The notes beneath the pieces are model-generated. The model saw only the letters and a program-made list of their open reading frames with translations, was not told where the DNA came from and ran no database searches. Of a stretch of DNA of 64,000 nt, positions 39,860-49,963 are shown piece after piece. Position 1 is the stretch's first letter; the number at the start of each line of letters is the position of its first letter. Source of the stretch: Stutzerimonas stutzeri KOS6 (GTDB lineage: Bacteria; Pseudomonadota; Gammaproteobacteria; Pseudomonadales; Pseudomonadaceae); the NCBI RefSeq assembly GCF_000307775.2, contig NZ_KK020676.1, positions 1,989,768 to 2,053,767 of the forward strand, read 5' to 3'. Made by a program: the position numbers and the translations under genes.

Positions 39860-40876
39860 ATGTCCCGCATCATCCGTTTCCACCAGTTCGGTCCGGCCGA
39901 CGTTTTGCGTTACGAAGAGCGCGCAGAGCCGCTAGCCGGTCCCGGCGAGGTGCTGCTCGGTGTTCGCGCCATCGGCGTCAGCTGGAACGACGTGCTCTGG
40001 CGGCAGGACCTCGCACCGCGGCATGCGCGCCTGCCTGCCGGGCTCGGCAGCGAAGTGGCCGGCGAGGTGCTGGCGGTGGGCGAGGGCGTCGAGGGTTTCA
40101 GCGTCGGCGATCGTCTGGCCGGGTTCCCGGCTCACGATCTCAACCAGTACCCGCTGTATGCCGAACACGTGCTGTTGCCGCAGCAGGCGCTGGTGCGCTA
40201 TCCGGACATGCTCAGCGCCAGCGAGGCGGCGATCCACTACACGCCCATGCTGATCAGCTATTTCGCGCTGGTCGAGCTGGCGCAACTGGAGCCGGGCCAG
40301 TACGTGCTGGTCAACCAGGCCGCGCATTGCACCGGGCCGGCGGCCGTGCAACTGGCCAAGGCGCTGGGCGGGCGGGTGATCGCCACCTGCGAGACGGCTG
40401 CCGACCGCGACTACCTGCGTGAGCTGGGTGCCGAGACGGTGATCGTCACCGAGGAGGAAGACCTGGTGGGTCGCTTGCAGAAGGTGACCGAAGGCCGTGG
40501 TGTCGACGTGGTGCTGGATGCCTGCGGTGGCTCGCAGATGAAGCTGCTCGGGGATGTCATGGCGCCGCTGGGCAAACTGATTCTCTATGGCATGAACGGC
40601 GGCAACGAGACGGCACTGCCGGTCTGCGCGGCATTCAAGAAGAACTTCAAGTTCTTCCTGCACTGCCTGTGCGACTTCACCGGGCAGCCCGAACTGGGCA
40701 TCGAGCAGAACCGTGAAGCTGTGGAGCGGGCGCTGCAGCACATCAATCAGCTCACCGCCGACCGCCTGATCTGGCCACAGCTGGACCGCCAGTTCCCCTT
40801 CGAGCACGCAGTCGAAGCGCATCGGTACGTCGAAAGCGGCCTGCCCCGTGGTCGTGTGGTGCTGACACTGGGCTGA
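39860..40876 (+). CDS. mexS: Zinc-free alcohol dehydrogenase/quinone oxidoreductase-like MexS
   Basis: This 338-residue MDR-superfamily oxidoreductase (P. aeruginosa MexS is 339 aa) is divergent from mexT, exactly as in PAO1. It has an N-terminal catalytic fold (IIRFHQFGPADVLRYEE, VSWNDVLWRQDL) and a nucleotide-binding domain (YVLVNQAAHCTGPAAVQLAKA). It lacks the structural-zinc cysteine cluster. Loss of MexS activates MexT, so it is thought to detoxify an electrophile that is the MexT signal. The 262-bp mexT-mexS gap carries both promoters; only a partial MexT-like half-site (ATCGAC at 39774) was seen. Confidence 0.92.
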   Translation: MSRIIRFHQFGPADVLRYEERAEPLAGPGEVLLGVRAIGVSWNDVLWRQDLAPRHARLPAGLGSEVAGEVLAVGEGVEGFSVGDRLAGFPAHDLNQYPLYAEHVLLPQQALVRYPDMLSASEAAIHYTPMLISYFALVELAQLEPGQYVLVNQAAHCTGPAAVQLAKALGGRVIATCETAADRDYLRELGAETVIVTEEEDLVGRLQKVTEGRGVDVVLDACGGSQMKLLGDVMAPLGKLILYGMNGGNETALPVCAAFKKNFKFFLHCLCDFTGQPELGIEQNREAVERALQHINQLTADRLIWPQLDRQFPFEHAVEAHRYVESGLPRGRVVLTLG

Positions 40877-40972
40877 CCTGCCTGCCGGGCCTCTCATCGC
40901 CTGGCCGAAACTTTCTCGACGCCACTCAAGTCCTCCGAAGACAGGTTATTCACCTTGACGGAGGATCTTTGC

Positions 40973-41830
40973 ATGGCCGATGAAAACCAGACGCTACCCC
41001 CACAGGAGCAGCCGGAACCAGGCAAGGAAGGCCTGATGAACCCCCGCCCGGAATACCGCGGCGAGGACTACAAGGCGGCTGGCAAGCTGGAGGGCAAGGT
41101 GGCGCTCATCACCGGAGGCGACAGTGGTATCGGCCGCTCGGTGGCGGTGCTGTTTGCCCGGGAGGGCGCCGATGTCGCCATCCTCTACCTCGACCAGCAC
41201 CAGGACGCCGAGCAAACCCGCGAGGTCGTGGAACAGTACGGCCGTCGCTGCCTGACCTTCGCCGGTGACGTGGCCGACCGCGAGGTTTGCCGCAACGCCA
41301 TCGAGGAAACCCTGAGCAAGTTCGGCAAACTCGACATCCTGGTCAACAACGCTGCCGAGCAGCATCCGCAGAACGGTCTGGAAGACATCAGCGAAGAGCA
41401 GTGGGAGAAGACGTTCCGCACCAACATCTTCGGCATGTTCCAGATGACCAAGGCCGCGCTGCCCCATCTGGGCAAGGGTGCGTCGATCATCAATACCACC
41501 TCGGTAACCGCCTACAAGGGCAGCCCGAAGCTGCTGGACTACTCGGCCACCAAGGGCGCCATCACCGCGTTCACCCGATCGTTGTCGATGAACCTCGCCG
41601 AGCGCGGCATTCGCGTCAACGGCGTTGCACCGGGGCCGATCTGGACGCCGCTGATTCCCTCGACCTTCGCGGCCGATGAAGTCGCCGAATTCGGCTCCAA
41701 CACGCCGATGAAGCGTCCCGGCCAGCCCGATGATGTGGCGCCGGCCTATGTCTACCTGGCGAGCAGCGATGCGGCCTACGTCAGCGGACAGGTCATCCAT
41801 GTCAACGGCGGGACAGTGGTCAACGGCTGA
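40973..41830 (+). CDS. Short-chain dehydrogenase/reductase of the stress-protein 39/YghA type
   Basis: This 285-residue SDR has a polar N-terminal extension rich in Gln, Pro and Glu (LPPQEQPEPGKEG), a feature of the YghA/GSP39 subgroup. The NAD(P) motif is TGGDSGIGR, the structural motif is NNAAEQHP, and the catalytic Ser-Tyr-Lys set is INTTSVT ... YSATKGA. GSP39-like SDRs are general-stress proteins whose physiological substrates are poorly known. The ATG at 40973 follows GGAGGATC; an upstream TTG at 40955 is less likely. It precedes the NHEJ genes, which may be co-transcribed. Confidence 0.9.
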   Translation: MADENQTLPPQEQPEPGKEGLMNPRPEYRGEDYKAAGKLEGKVALITGGDSGIGRSVAVLFAREGADVAILYLDQHQDAEQTREVVEQYGRRCLTFAGDVADREVCRNAIEETLSKFGKLDILVNNAAEQHPQNGLEDISEEQWEKTFRTNIFGMFQMTKAALPHLGKGASIINTTSVTAYKGSPKLLDYSATKGAITAFTRSLSMNLAERGIRVNGVAPGPIWTPLIPSTFAADEVAEFGSNTPMKRPGQPDDVAPAYVYLASSDAAYVSGQVIHVNGGTVVNG

Positions 41831-41836
41831 CCCATT

Positions 41837-41859
41837 GCCGGGCCGCAGTACGGCCCGGC
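41837..41859 (+). terminator. GC-rich hairpin between the SDR gene and ku
   Basis: GCCGGGCCG and CGGCCCGGC form a perfect 9-bp stem with a 5-nt CAGTA loop. No T-run follows and ku begins 25 bp later, so this may attenuate rather than end transcription. Confidence 0.4.
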
Positions 41860-41883
41860 CACATCAACGCTTGGAGAACGACC

Positions 41884-42834
41884 ATGCCACGCACGATCTG
41901 GAAAGGCGCCGTCAGCTTCGGACTGGTACACATCCCGGTGGCGCTGGTGCCGGCCACCACCCGCCAGGGCATCGACTTCGACTGGCTGGACAAGCGCAGC
42001 ATGGACCGGGTCGGCTACAAGCGCATCAACAAGACCACCGGCGAGGACATCGACAGCGAGAACATCGTCAAGGGCGTCGAATTCGAGAAGGGCCACTATG
42101 TCGTGATCAGCGACGACGAAATCAAGGCCGCGCACCCCAAGGCGACCCAGACCGTCGACATCGTCGCTTTCGTCGATGCCAGCGACATCTCCTTTCTCTA
42201 CATCGACACTCCGTACTACCTGACCCCGGACCGCCGCGGCGAAAAGGTCTATGCGCTGCTGCGCGAAACGTTGCTCCAGACCGGCAAGGTCGGCATCGCC
42301 AACGTGGTGCTGCGCAACAAGCAGCACCTGGCCGTGGTGATGCCGCTGGGCAAGGCGCTGGTGATGAACACCCTGCGCTGGGCCGACGAGGTTCGCGGTG
42401 TCGAGTACCTGGAACTGAAGGACGAGGCACTCGATCCGGACCTCGCCGAGCGTGAGTTGGACATGGCCAAGCGGCTGGTCGAGGACATGAGCGAGAAGTG
42501 GCAGCCGGAGCAGTACAAGGACACCTTCCAGGACCAGATCATGGCGCTGGTCGAGAAGAAGGCCCGCGAAGGCAAGCTCGAAGCTGTCGGCGGGCCGGAA
42601 GAGGGCGTGGATCGTCGCTCGGCGGATGTCATCGACCTGACCGAACTGCTCAAGCGCAGCCTTGCCGCCAAGCCGGGCAAGGCCAGTAAAGAGGAGGGTA
42701 CCGAGGAAACCGAAAAAGCCGCGGCCAAGCCCAAGGCGGCGAGCAAGGCCAAGACCACCAAGTCTGCCTCGTCCTCTTCTTCGCCCGCGCTCAAGACACC
42801 CGCGGCGGGAAGCAAATCCAAGAAGGCGAGCTGA
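41884..42834 (+). CDS. ku: Non-homologous end-joining protein Ku
   Basis: This 316-residue bacterial Ku forms a homodimeric ring on DNA double-strand ends and recruits LigD. The conserved start RTIWKGAVSFGLVHIPVALV, the KRIN-TTG-EDI segment and RWADEVRGVEYLELKDE are typical. After residue about 250 the tail is low-complexity and rich in Lys, Ala, Ser and Glu, as in Ku proteins whose basic C-terminus binds DNA. The start has a TTGGAGAACGACC ribosome site. It is followed after 12 bp by a LigD-type polymerase domain. Confidence 0.95.
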   Translation: MPRTIWKGAVSFGLVHIPVALVPATTRQGIDFDWLDKRSMDRVGYKRINKTTGEDIDSENIVKGVEFEKGHYVVISDDEIKAAHPKATQTVDIVAFVDASDISFLYIDTPYYLTPDRRGEKVYALLRETLLQTGKVGIANVVLRNKQHLAVVMPLGKALVMNTLRWADEVRGVEYLELKDEALDPDLAERELDMAKRLVEDMSEKWQPEQYKDTFQDQIMALVEKKAREGKLEAVGGPEEGVDRRSADVIDLTELLKRSLAAKPGKASKEEGTEETEKAAAKPKAASKAKTTKSASSSSSPALKTPAAGSKSKKAS

Positions 42835-42846
42835 CCGAGGTAGAGC

Positions 42847-43767
42847 ATGCCTGCACAGCGCAAGAGCGGAAGCCGTCCGCTGGTGGGCGGCGTCGGCATC
42901 AGCAATCCGCAGCGGGTCATCGACGAGGCCAGCGGCACCACCAAGCTCGCACTGGCCGAGTATTACCTGTCGGTCGCCGAGTGGCTGATGCCACACCTGG
43001 CCGGGCGGCCGCTGTCCATCGTCCGCGCACCTGAGGGGACCGGTGCAGAAAGCTTTTTCCAGCGCCACTGCGGCCGGCTGAAGATGCCGCACATGCGAGC
43101 ATTGCCCAAGGCCCTGGACCCTGACCACGCACGCCTGATCCAGGCGGACAGCATCACCGCCGTCATCGAAGCGGTGCAGATGGGCACCGTGGAATTCCAC
43201 ACCTGGAATGCACGCAGCGACCGTGTGCAGCGGCCGGACCGGCTGATCTTCGACCTCGACCCGGACCCCGCGTTGGGCTGGCCGAGCATGGTCGAGGCCA
43301 CCGAGCTGACCCTGAAGCTGCTGGAGAGTCTGGGCCTGCAAGCGTTCCTCAAGACCAGCGGTGGGCGCGGCATGCATGTCGTGCTGCCGATCGACCGCCG
43401 TTGCGACTGGGAGCTGGCTCGCCAGTTCGCCCGTAGCCTCACCGAACGCCTGGCCCGGGAAGCGCCACGACTGATCGTCGACAAGATGGGCCCGCAGAAT
43501 CGCGTTGGCCGCATCTTCGTCGACTATCTGCGCAACCAGAAGGGCGCGAGCACCGTGGCTGCCTATTCGGCCCGGGCACGTCCGGGGCTGGCTGTCTCGG
43601 TGCCCATCGAGCATGCGGAGTTGGCGCGGATCGACGGTGCGGACCAGTGGAACATCGGCAACCTGCACGAGCGTCTGCAGACGCTGCCCAGCGACCCCTG
43701 GGCGCGCTACGGTTCGCTGCGTCAGGGCTTGAGCCAGGCGTTGCTCAAGCGTCTGGTCGATCGCTGA
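42847..43767 (+). CDS. Stand-alone LigD-type primase-polymerase domain
   Basis: This 306-residue protein corresponds to the polymerase (AEP/PolDom) module of LigD. It has the metal-binding DLDPDP motif in RLIFDLDPDPALGWPSM, FLKTSGGRGMHVVLP, and GRIFVDYLRNQKGASTVAAYSARA, and the usual start VGGVGISNPQRVID. In Pseudomonas, LigD normally joins a phosphoesterase, an ATP-dependent ligase and this domain in about 850 residues. Here there is no ligase or phosphoesterase sequence upstream or downstream, and the gene has its own start (GAGGTAGAGC before ATG). It fills or templates ends for Ku-dependent repair; the ligase must come from elsewhere. Confidence 0.88.
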   Translation: MPAQRKSGSRPLVGGVGISNPQRVIDEASGTTKLALAEYYLSVAEWLMPHLAGRPLSIVRAPEGTGAESFFQRHCGRLKMPHMRALPKALDPDHARLIQADSITAVIEAVQMGTVEFHTWNARSDRVQRPDRLIFDLDPDPALGWPSMVEATELTLKLLESLGLQAFLKTSGGRGMHVVLPIDRRCDWELARQFARSLTERLAREAPRLIVDKMGPQNRVGRIFVDYLRNQKGASTVAAYSARARPGLAVSVPIEHAELARIDGADQWNIGNLHERLQTLPSDPWARYGSLRQGLSQALLKRLVDR

Positions 43768-43912
43768 ACTTGACCGGCAACAGCAGCGGCCGAATGTCGT
43801 TAGAGATTGCCCCTGGTAGCGCGCCAGAGCCGTCCGTCCCTCCGGCTGAACCCTCCAGGGCGAGCGAAGTCGACCCTTAAGTTGGGCCGAGCATCCATGA
43901 CAGGAGAGACCG

Positions 43913-46900
43913 ATGACGGTACGAGTATCCCGGCGGCAGTTCCTCAAGTTCGGCGCAGCCGGATTGGGCGCTTCCAGCATGGCGATGATGGGATTCGCCC
44001 CTGAGGAAGCACAGGCCTCCGTGCGTCATTTCAAGCTCAGTGGCGCGAAGGTCACCCGCAACATCTGCACCTACTGTTCCGTCGGCTGCGGCATGTTGCT
44101 CTATGCGCGCGGCGACGGCGCGATCAACAGCCATGATCACATTTTCCATGTCGAGGGCGACCCCGATCATCCGGTCAGTCGCGGTTCGCTCTGCCCACGT
44201 GGCGCCGGCGTGCTCGACTTCATCAAGAGCGACTCGCGGGTGCGCTACCCGCAGGTGCGCGAGCCGGGTACCGATGAGTGGAAACGCATCAGCTGGGATG
44301 AAGCGCTCGACCGCATCGCCCGCCAGATGAAGGACGACCGCGATCGCAACTTCGAGACCCACGACGAGGAAGGCCGGCTGGTCAATCGCTGGATGACCAC
44401 CTCGATGGTGGCCGCTTCGGCCTGCACCAACGAGACGGCGTACCTCACGCAGAAGATCACCCGGGCGCTGGGCATTCTCAAACTCGACAACCAGGCGCGC
44501 GTCTGACACGGACCGACGGTGGCAGGTCTTGCCCCTTCATTTGGTCGCGGTGCCATGACGAACAGCTGGGTCGACATTCGCAATGCGAACATCGTCCTGT
44601 CCATGGGCGGGAATTCGGCCGAAGCGCATCCGGTGGGCTTCCGCTGGGTGATGCAGGCCAAGGAGCGCAGCGATGCGATCCTGATCTCCATCGACCCGCG
44701 CTATAACCGCACCACGGCGGTGGCGGATTATCACGCCTGGATTCGCACCGGCACGGATATCGTCTTCCTCGGCGGCCTGATCAGCTATCTGATCGAGAAT
44801 GACCGCTACGCCCATGAATACGTGCTGCATTACACCGACGCCGCGCACCTGGTTCGCGAGGGCTTCGAGTTCAACGATGGGCTGTTCACCGGCTACGACG
44901 AGGAACGCCTTCAGTACGACAAGAGCACCTGGAACTTCGACCTGGACGAGCAGGGCTTCGTCCGCCGCGATGAAACCCTGCAGCACCCGCGCTGCGTGTT
45001 CCAGCTGATGCGCAAGCACTACAGCCGCTACAGCGTGGAGATGGTCGAGCGGGTCTGCGGCATGCCGCAAGCGAAGGCGCTGCAACTCTGGGAGCTGATG
45101 GCCCAGAGCGCGGCGCCGGACAAGACCATGACGATCCTCTACGCCCTGGGCTGGACGCAACACTCCATCGGTTCGCAGATGATCCGCAGCGGCGCCATGG
45201 TTCAGCTGCTGCTGGGCAACATGGGCATGCCCGGCGGCGGCGTGAACGCGCTACGCGGTCACTCCAATATCCAGGGGCTGACCGATATCGGCCTGCTGTC
45301 GAACCTGCTGCCGGGCTACATGACATTGCCCGCGGCCGGCGCCCAGCGCTACGACGACTACATTCGGGAGAAGGTCCGCAAGCCGCTGCTGCCCAACCAG
45401 GTGGCGTACTGGAAGCACTACGAGCGCTTCTTCGTCAGCACCATGAAGGCTTTCTACGGCGATGCCGCCACCGCCGAGAACAACTGGTGTTACGACTGGC
45501 TGCCCAAGCTGTCCGAGCCGCTGTATGACGTGCTCTACGCGGTCAACGACATGACCAAGGGCAAGATGACCGGCGCGTTCTGCCAGGGTTTCAACATCCT
45601 GGCCGCCTTCCCCAACAAGGCCAAGGTGCTGGACGGACTGTCCAAGCTCAAGTGGCTGGTGATTATGGACCCGCTGGCCACCGAGACCGGCGAATTCTGG
45701 AAGAACCACGGCGAGTTCAACGACGTCGACCCGAGCCAGATCCAGACCGCGGTGTTCCGGCTGCCCACCACGACCTTCGCCGAAGACGACGGCTCGATCA
45801 CCAACAGTTCGCGCTGGTTGCAGTGGCACCACCAGGCGGTGCCGCCACCCGGCGAGGCGATGAGCGACACGGCGATCCTCGCCGGTGTGTTCCATCGGCT
45901 GCAGAAGCTCTATCGGGAGGAAGGCGGCGCCTTCCCCGAACCGATCCTCAACCTGACCTGGGAATACAGCGATCCCGCCCAGCCTGCCGCGGCGGAACTG
46001 GCGCAGGAGTACAACGGCCGCGCGCTGGCGGATATCGAGGATCAGGGCCGGATCATCCGGCGCAAGGGCGAACTGCTCAACGACTTCGGCGAGTTGCGCA
46101 TCGATGGCAGCACGTCGTGCGGCTGCTGGATCTATTCCGGCGCCTGGACCGAGCAGGGCAACATGATGGACCGGCGGGACAATTCCGACCCCTACGACAT
46201 CGGCGTCACCCTCGGCTGGGCCTGGGCCTGGCCCCTCAATCGGCGGATTCTCTACAACCGCGCCTCGGCGCGCCCGGACGGCACGCCCTGGGATCCGAAC
46301 CGGGCGCTGATCTGGTGGGACGGCGAACGCTGGGTCGGTGCCGACGTGCCGGATTATCCGATCGCCGCGCCACCGGAGGACGACGTCAAGCCCTTCATCC
46401 TCACCGAGAGTGGCACCGGGCACTTCTTCGCCAGCGAGTGGCTGGGCGAAGGGCCGTTCCCCGAGCACTACGAGCCGCTGGAATCGCCGATCCCGAACAA
46501 CCCGTTGCATCCGGACAATCCGCTGGCCTACCACAACCCGGTCGCGCGGATTTTCCCCGAGGATCGCGACACCTTCGGTACCTTCGAGGAGTTTCCCTAC
46601 GCGGCGACCACCTACCGCCTCACCGAGCACTTCCACTACTGGACGACGCACGTGCTGCTCAACGCCATCGTCCAGCCGGAGAAGTTCGTCGAGATCGGCG
46701 AGGTGCTGGCCGGGGAGCTGGGTATCGCGGCCGGCGAGAAGGTCAGGGTGCGTTCCAAGCGCGGGCATATCGATGCGGTGGCGGTGGTGACCAAGCGTCT
46801 GCGACCGCTGCAGGTGGACGGACGCACCGTGCACCAGGTCGGCATCCCGATCCACTGGGGCTTCACCGGCGTGGCCAGGAAGGCCCACCTGACCAACACG

Positions 46901-46978
46901 CTGACGCCCTTCGTGGGTGACGGCAATACCCAGACCCCGGAATTCAAGTCGTTCCTGGTGAACGTCGAGAAGCTATAG
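43913..46978 (+). CDS. fdnG: Formate dehydrogenase-N/O alpha subunit with selenocysteine (TGA at 44504)
   Basis: Read through the in-frame TGA at 44504-44506, this gives a 1021-residue molybdopterin enzyme, matching E. coli FdnG/FdoG. The active-site selenocysteine is residue 198 ([19 protein letters not shown]). The protein begins with a twin-arginine signal ([12 protein letters not shown]) and a [4Fe-4S] motif with C52, C55, C59 and C94. Downstream there is a typical DMSO-reductase-family fold ending in the molydopterin-binding C-terminal domain ([20 protein letters not shown]). It oxidises periplasmic formate and passes electrons to FdnH. The stop is not a mutation: the flanking frame is conserved and a SECIS follows. 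CAGGAGAGACC is the ribosome site. Confidence 0.95.
44504..44546 (+). promoter_or_regulatory. Bacterial SECIS element of fdnG
   Basis: Directly after the UGA, GACC (44511-44514) pairs with GGTC (44543-44546), and an apical stem GGCA/TGCC (44521-44524, 44530-44533) presents the loop GGTCT. This matches the SelB-binding apical loop of E. coli fdhF and fdnG SECIS hairpins, which carry GGUCU. Confidence 0.85.
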
Positions 46979-46988
46979 GAGACGCCTG

Positions 46989-47927
46989 ATGCGAGGTGAC
47001 CAGATCAACCTGCAGAACATCATCGCGCGTTCGGCGACTACCGAGCCCTCGCCACAGATTCGCTCCGGTGGCGTGGAAAAGGTGACCAAGCTGATTGATG
47101 TGTCGGTGTGCATCGGCTGCAAGGCCTGCCAGGTCGCGTGTATGGAGTGGAACGACCTGCGCGACGAGGTCGGCGAATGCGACGGCACCTACAACGCCCC
47201 GCAGGACCTGACGCCGTCGTCCTTCGAAGTCATGCGCTTTTCCGAGTACGAGAACGAGGAGGGCGACCTGGAGTGGCTGATCCGCAAGGACAACTGCATG
47301 CACTGCGCCGAGCCGGGCTGCCTCAAGGCTTGTCCGTCGCCCGGCGCCATCGTGCAGTACGCCAACGGCATCGTCGACTTCAACTCCGAGCACTGCATCG
47401 GCTGCGGTTACTGCGTGGCCGGGTGCCCGTTCAACATTCCGCGCATCTCCAAGAAGGACAACAAGGCCTACAAGTGCACGCTCTGCTCCGACCGTGTCTA
47501 CCACGGCCTGGAGCCGGCCTGTGTGAAGAGCTGCCCGACCGGCTCGATCCAGTTCGGCACCAAGGAGCAGATGCTCGACTACGGCGCGCACCGGGTCGGC
47601 AAGCTCAAGGAGCGCGGCTACGAGAATGCCGGCATCTATGACCCCTCCGGAGTGGGTGGGACGCACGTGGTCTACGTACTGCAGCATGCCGACAAGCCGG
47701 AGATCTACAGCGGCCTGCCGAAGGATCCGCAGATCAGCCCGACGGTGGAGCTGTGGAAGGGCGTGACCAAGCCGCTGATGTCGGCGGTACTCGGCGTCTC
47801 GGTACTGGCCGGGTTTTTCCATTACATGACCAAGGGGCCGAAGGAGGAGCCCGAGGACGATCCCGACGCCGACAAGGCGGCCGCGGAACGTGAGCTGGAC
47901 AGACGCGACGAGGAGCGGCGGCCATGA
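46989..47927 (+). CDS. fdnH: Formate dehydrogenase beta (iron-sulfur) subunit
   Basis: This 312-residue subunit carries four [4Fe-4S] clusters bound by the motifs [42 protein letters not shown] and [23 protein letters not shown]-terminal membrane helix ([19 protein letters not shown]) anchors it, followed by an acidic tail. It conducts electrons from FdnG to cytochrome FdnI. It starts 10 bp after fdnG and overlaps fdnI by 4 bp (ATGA). Confidence 0.95.
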   Translation: MRGDQINLQNIIARSATTEPSPQIRSGGVEKVTKLIDVSVCIGCKACQVACMEWNDLRDEVGECDGTYNAPQDLTPSSFEVMRFSEYENEEGDLEWLIRKDNCMHCAEPGCLKACPSPGAIVQYANGIVDFNSEHCIGCGYCVAGCPFNIPRISKKDNKAYKCTLCSDRVYHGLEPACVKSCPTGSIQFGTKEQMLDYGAHRVGKLKERGYENAGIYDPSGVGGTHVVYVLQHADKPEIYSGLPKDPQISPTVELWKGVTKPLMSAVLGVSVLAGFFHYMTKGPKEEPEDDPDADKAAAERELDRRDEERRP

Positions 47928-48646
47928 GTCATTCCAATGTAGGCAAGGGCATCCTGCGCTATGGGCCCTGGGCGCGGGCGAACCACTGGATCGTCGCGAT
48001 CTGCTTCGTGCTGCTCAGCCTCAGCGGACTGGCGCTGTTCTATCCGGCATTCTTCGGCCTCACCGCGCTGTTCGGCGGGCCGGAGCCGACGCGGATCGTG
48101 CACCCGTACATCGGCGTGTTCATGTCGCTGTTCTTCCTGATCCAGGCGGTGCGTTTCTTCCGCGCCAACCTGTTTCGCCGCTACGACGTGCAATGGGCGC
48201 GGCAGATCGGCGACGTGCTGTCCAACCGCGACGAACGACTGCCGCCGGTGGGGCAGAACAACGCCGGGCAGAAGCTGGTGTACTGGGTCTTCCTCGCCAC
48301 GGTGCCGATCCTGCTGGTCACCGGCGTGGTGCTCTGGCGGCCCTGGATCGCCAGCGAGATGCCGGTCTGGGCGCTGCGCTGGGCGGTATTGATCCACGCG
48401 CTAACGGCCTTCGTCGCGATCCTCACGCTGATCATCCATATCTACTCCGCCATCTGGGTCAAGGGCTCCGTACGCGCCATGACCCAGGGGCGAGTCAGCC
48501 CGGCCTGGGCCAGGCACCACCACAAGCTCTGGTACGACGAAGTCATGGCCGGCGAGAAGCACGGCGACGACAGCGCCTTGCCCCATCGCGAGCCCGGCGA
48601 TGCGGCCGCGCCTGGAAATCGAACAGGAAAAGGGAGCCCGACATGA
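47924..48646 (+). CDS. fdnI: Formate dehydrogenase gamma subunit (cytochrome b556)
   Basis: This 240-residue diheme cytochrome b has four membrane helices ([19 protein letters not shown] onward), with histidines in [21 protein letters not shown] and HALTAFVAI for heme and quinone binding. It transfers electrons from FdnH to the quinone pool in the inner membrane. The C-terminal segment is hydrophilic. It is preceded by fdnH (4-bp overlap) and followed by fdhE (4-bp overlap). Confidence 0.93.
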   Translation: MSHSNVGKGILRYGPWARANHWIVAICFVLLSLSGLALFYPAFFGLTALFGGPEPTRIVHPYIGVFMSLFFLIQAVRFFRANLFRRYDVQWARQIGDVLSNRDERLPPVGQNNAGQKLVYWVFLATVPILLVTGVVLWRPWIASEMPVWALRWAVLIHALTAFVAILTLIIHIYSAIWVKGSVRAMTQGRVSPAWARHHHKLWYDEVMAGEKHGDDSALPHREPGDAAAPGNRTGKGSPT

Positions 48647-49593
48647 AAGGAACGCGCGGAGCAGTTGGCCACGAGTTCGGCAACGCACCCACCACGATCA
48701 TGGAGCCGCCGCAGGTGGTGCTGCCCGACGACCAGCTGTTCAGTCGGCGAGCGCTGCGTTTGCGCGAGCTGATGGTCATGGTCCCGGCGCTGGATGAATT
48801 CCTCGACTTCATGGCGCGTCTGGCCCAGGCCCAGCAGCAGGTTTTCGGCGGTCGCGAGCCGGCCTGGCGCCCGGCGCCGGATGCGTTCGACCAGGCATTC
48901 GCCCATCGCATGCCGCCGCTGGGCTTCCGTGCGCTGCGCCGCGATCTCGATTGGCAGGCCGATCTGAGCGCCATCCTCGATGCCCTGGCCTTGCATGTCG
49001 GGGAGCGGCAACGGCCTTTGCTACAGGCCCTGCGCAGCCTCGGTGCGGATGAGTTGCAGGCGATCGCCGAGGATGTGCTGGAGCAGCGCAGTGGCAGCGA
49101 GGCCAGCCGCGGGTTGATGCCCCTGGTCGCCGCTGCCTTGCAGGTCAGCTGGGCGCGCCTGGCGGCAGGCCTGCCACGCGCGCCGGCCCAACCGCTGGAC
49201 GACGCCCGGGCGCTGTGCCCCTCTTGCGGCTCGCCCCCGGTGGCCAGCGTGGTGCACAACGAACCACATCGCAGCGGCGTGCGCTTCCTGCACTGTGCGC
49301 TATGCGCGACGGAGTGGCATCTGGAGCGGGTCAAGTGCAGCAACTGCGAAACCGGCGGCCAGTTGCTCTACGTCGGGTTGAACGACCAGCAGGGTGAGCC
49401 TTTCCTGCCCGTGCAGGCGGAAGCCTGCGGCGCCTGTGAAAGCTACCTGAAGATCGTACTGCGGCAGATCCAGGGCCGCGCCGACCCGGTCGCCGACGAT
49501 CTCGCCAGCCTGCCGCTGGACTTGATGCTGGCCGAGCAGGGGAGCTACGCCAGGAGTGGCTACAACCCGCTGCTGGTATTCGGTGACGACTAG
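48643..49593 (+). CDS. fdhE: Formate dehydrogenase accessory protein FdhE
   Basis: This 316-residue cytoplasmic protein has the FdhE rubredoxin-like metal-binding cysteine pairs: CPSCGSPP, CALCATEW, CSNCETGG and CGACESYL. It assists the maturation of membrane formate dehydrogenase in E. coli. An N-terminal helical region (residues 30-170) precedes the cysteine domain. The ATG at 48643 overlaps the fdnI stop (ATGA), and GGGAGCCCGAC is its ribosome site. Its TAG stop overlaps the stop of a convergent small gene on the other strand. Confidence 0.93.
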   Translation: MKGTRGAVGHEFGNAPTTIMEPPQVVLPDDQLFSRRALRLRELMVMVPALDEFLDFMARLAQAQQQVFGGREPAWRPAPDAFDQAFAHRMPPLGFRALRRDLDWQADLSAILDALALHVGERQRPLLQALRSLGADELQAIAEDVLEQRSGSEASRGLMPLVAAALQVSWARLAAGLPRAPAQPLDDARALCPSCGSPPVASVVHNEPHRSGVRFLHCALCATEWHLERVKCSNCETGGQLLYVGLNDQQGEPFLPVQAEACGACESYLKIVLRQIQGRADPVADDLASLPLDLMLAEQGSYARSGYNPLLVFGDD

Positions 49594-49757
49594 CCAGCGG
49601 GCTGCGCGCTGTCGATATCCACCACCGTCTGATCGCCGTATGGCGAGCCGGGCTTGTACTCGTCCAGCTCGTCGGCACAGGGCACCTGCGGCACGTCGCC
49701 TGGCTTGTCATGCATGATCGGGTCGGGTTGCGGGACATCGGGCCGTGGGTGGGTCAT
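49590..49757 (-). CDS. Small hypothetical protein, 55 residues
   Basis: A short, proline- and aspartate-rich, hydrophilic protein (THPRPDVPQPDPIMHDKPGD ... ADELDEYKPGSPYG) is preceded by a clear AGGAGA site six bases before its ATG. Its stop codon shares the palindromic CTAG with the end of fdhE. No domain is recognised; small disordered proteins of this type are common beside stress/osmotic genes. It is divergent from glgE, with a 337-bp gap holding a candidate promoter. Confidence 0.6.
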   Translation of the reverse strand: MTHPRPDVPQPDPIMHDKPGDVPQVPCADELDEYKPGSPYGDQTVVDIDSAQPAG

Positions 49758-49963
49758 GGTCGTTCTCCTGACGGCGAAGCTGCCGGCTCGGCAGCGCGGG
49801 GCGTTCTGCATTGAGGTGTCTGGCTGGCTGGGGTTCCAGCCAGCCGTCGGCTCCCGCGCCAGCGGCGACAGCCGGCCCGATGGCGTTGCGTCGCAGCGCG
49901 CCCGCCACCGCCGGCACTCCCGACCGATCACCGAAAGGCCCCCGCCAATGGCCGCGCAGGGCT

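Noticed and set aside
40914..40950. AlgU-type promoter upstream of the SDR gene (AAACTT ... TCCTC)
   Set aside because: Only a partial match to both elements; not supportable.
44504..44506. In-frame stop splitting a formate dehydrogenase gene into two parts (possible pseudogene)
   Set aside because: The TGA lies at the conserved selenocysteine position and is followed by a SECIS hairpin with a GGUCU loop, so the gene is intact.
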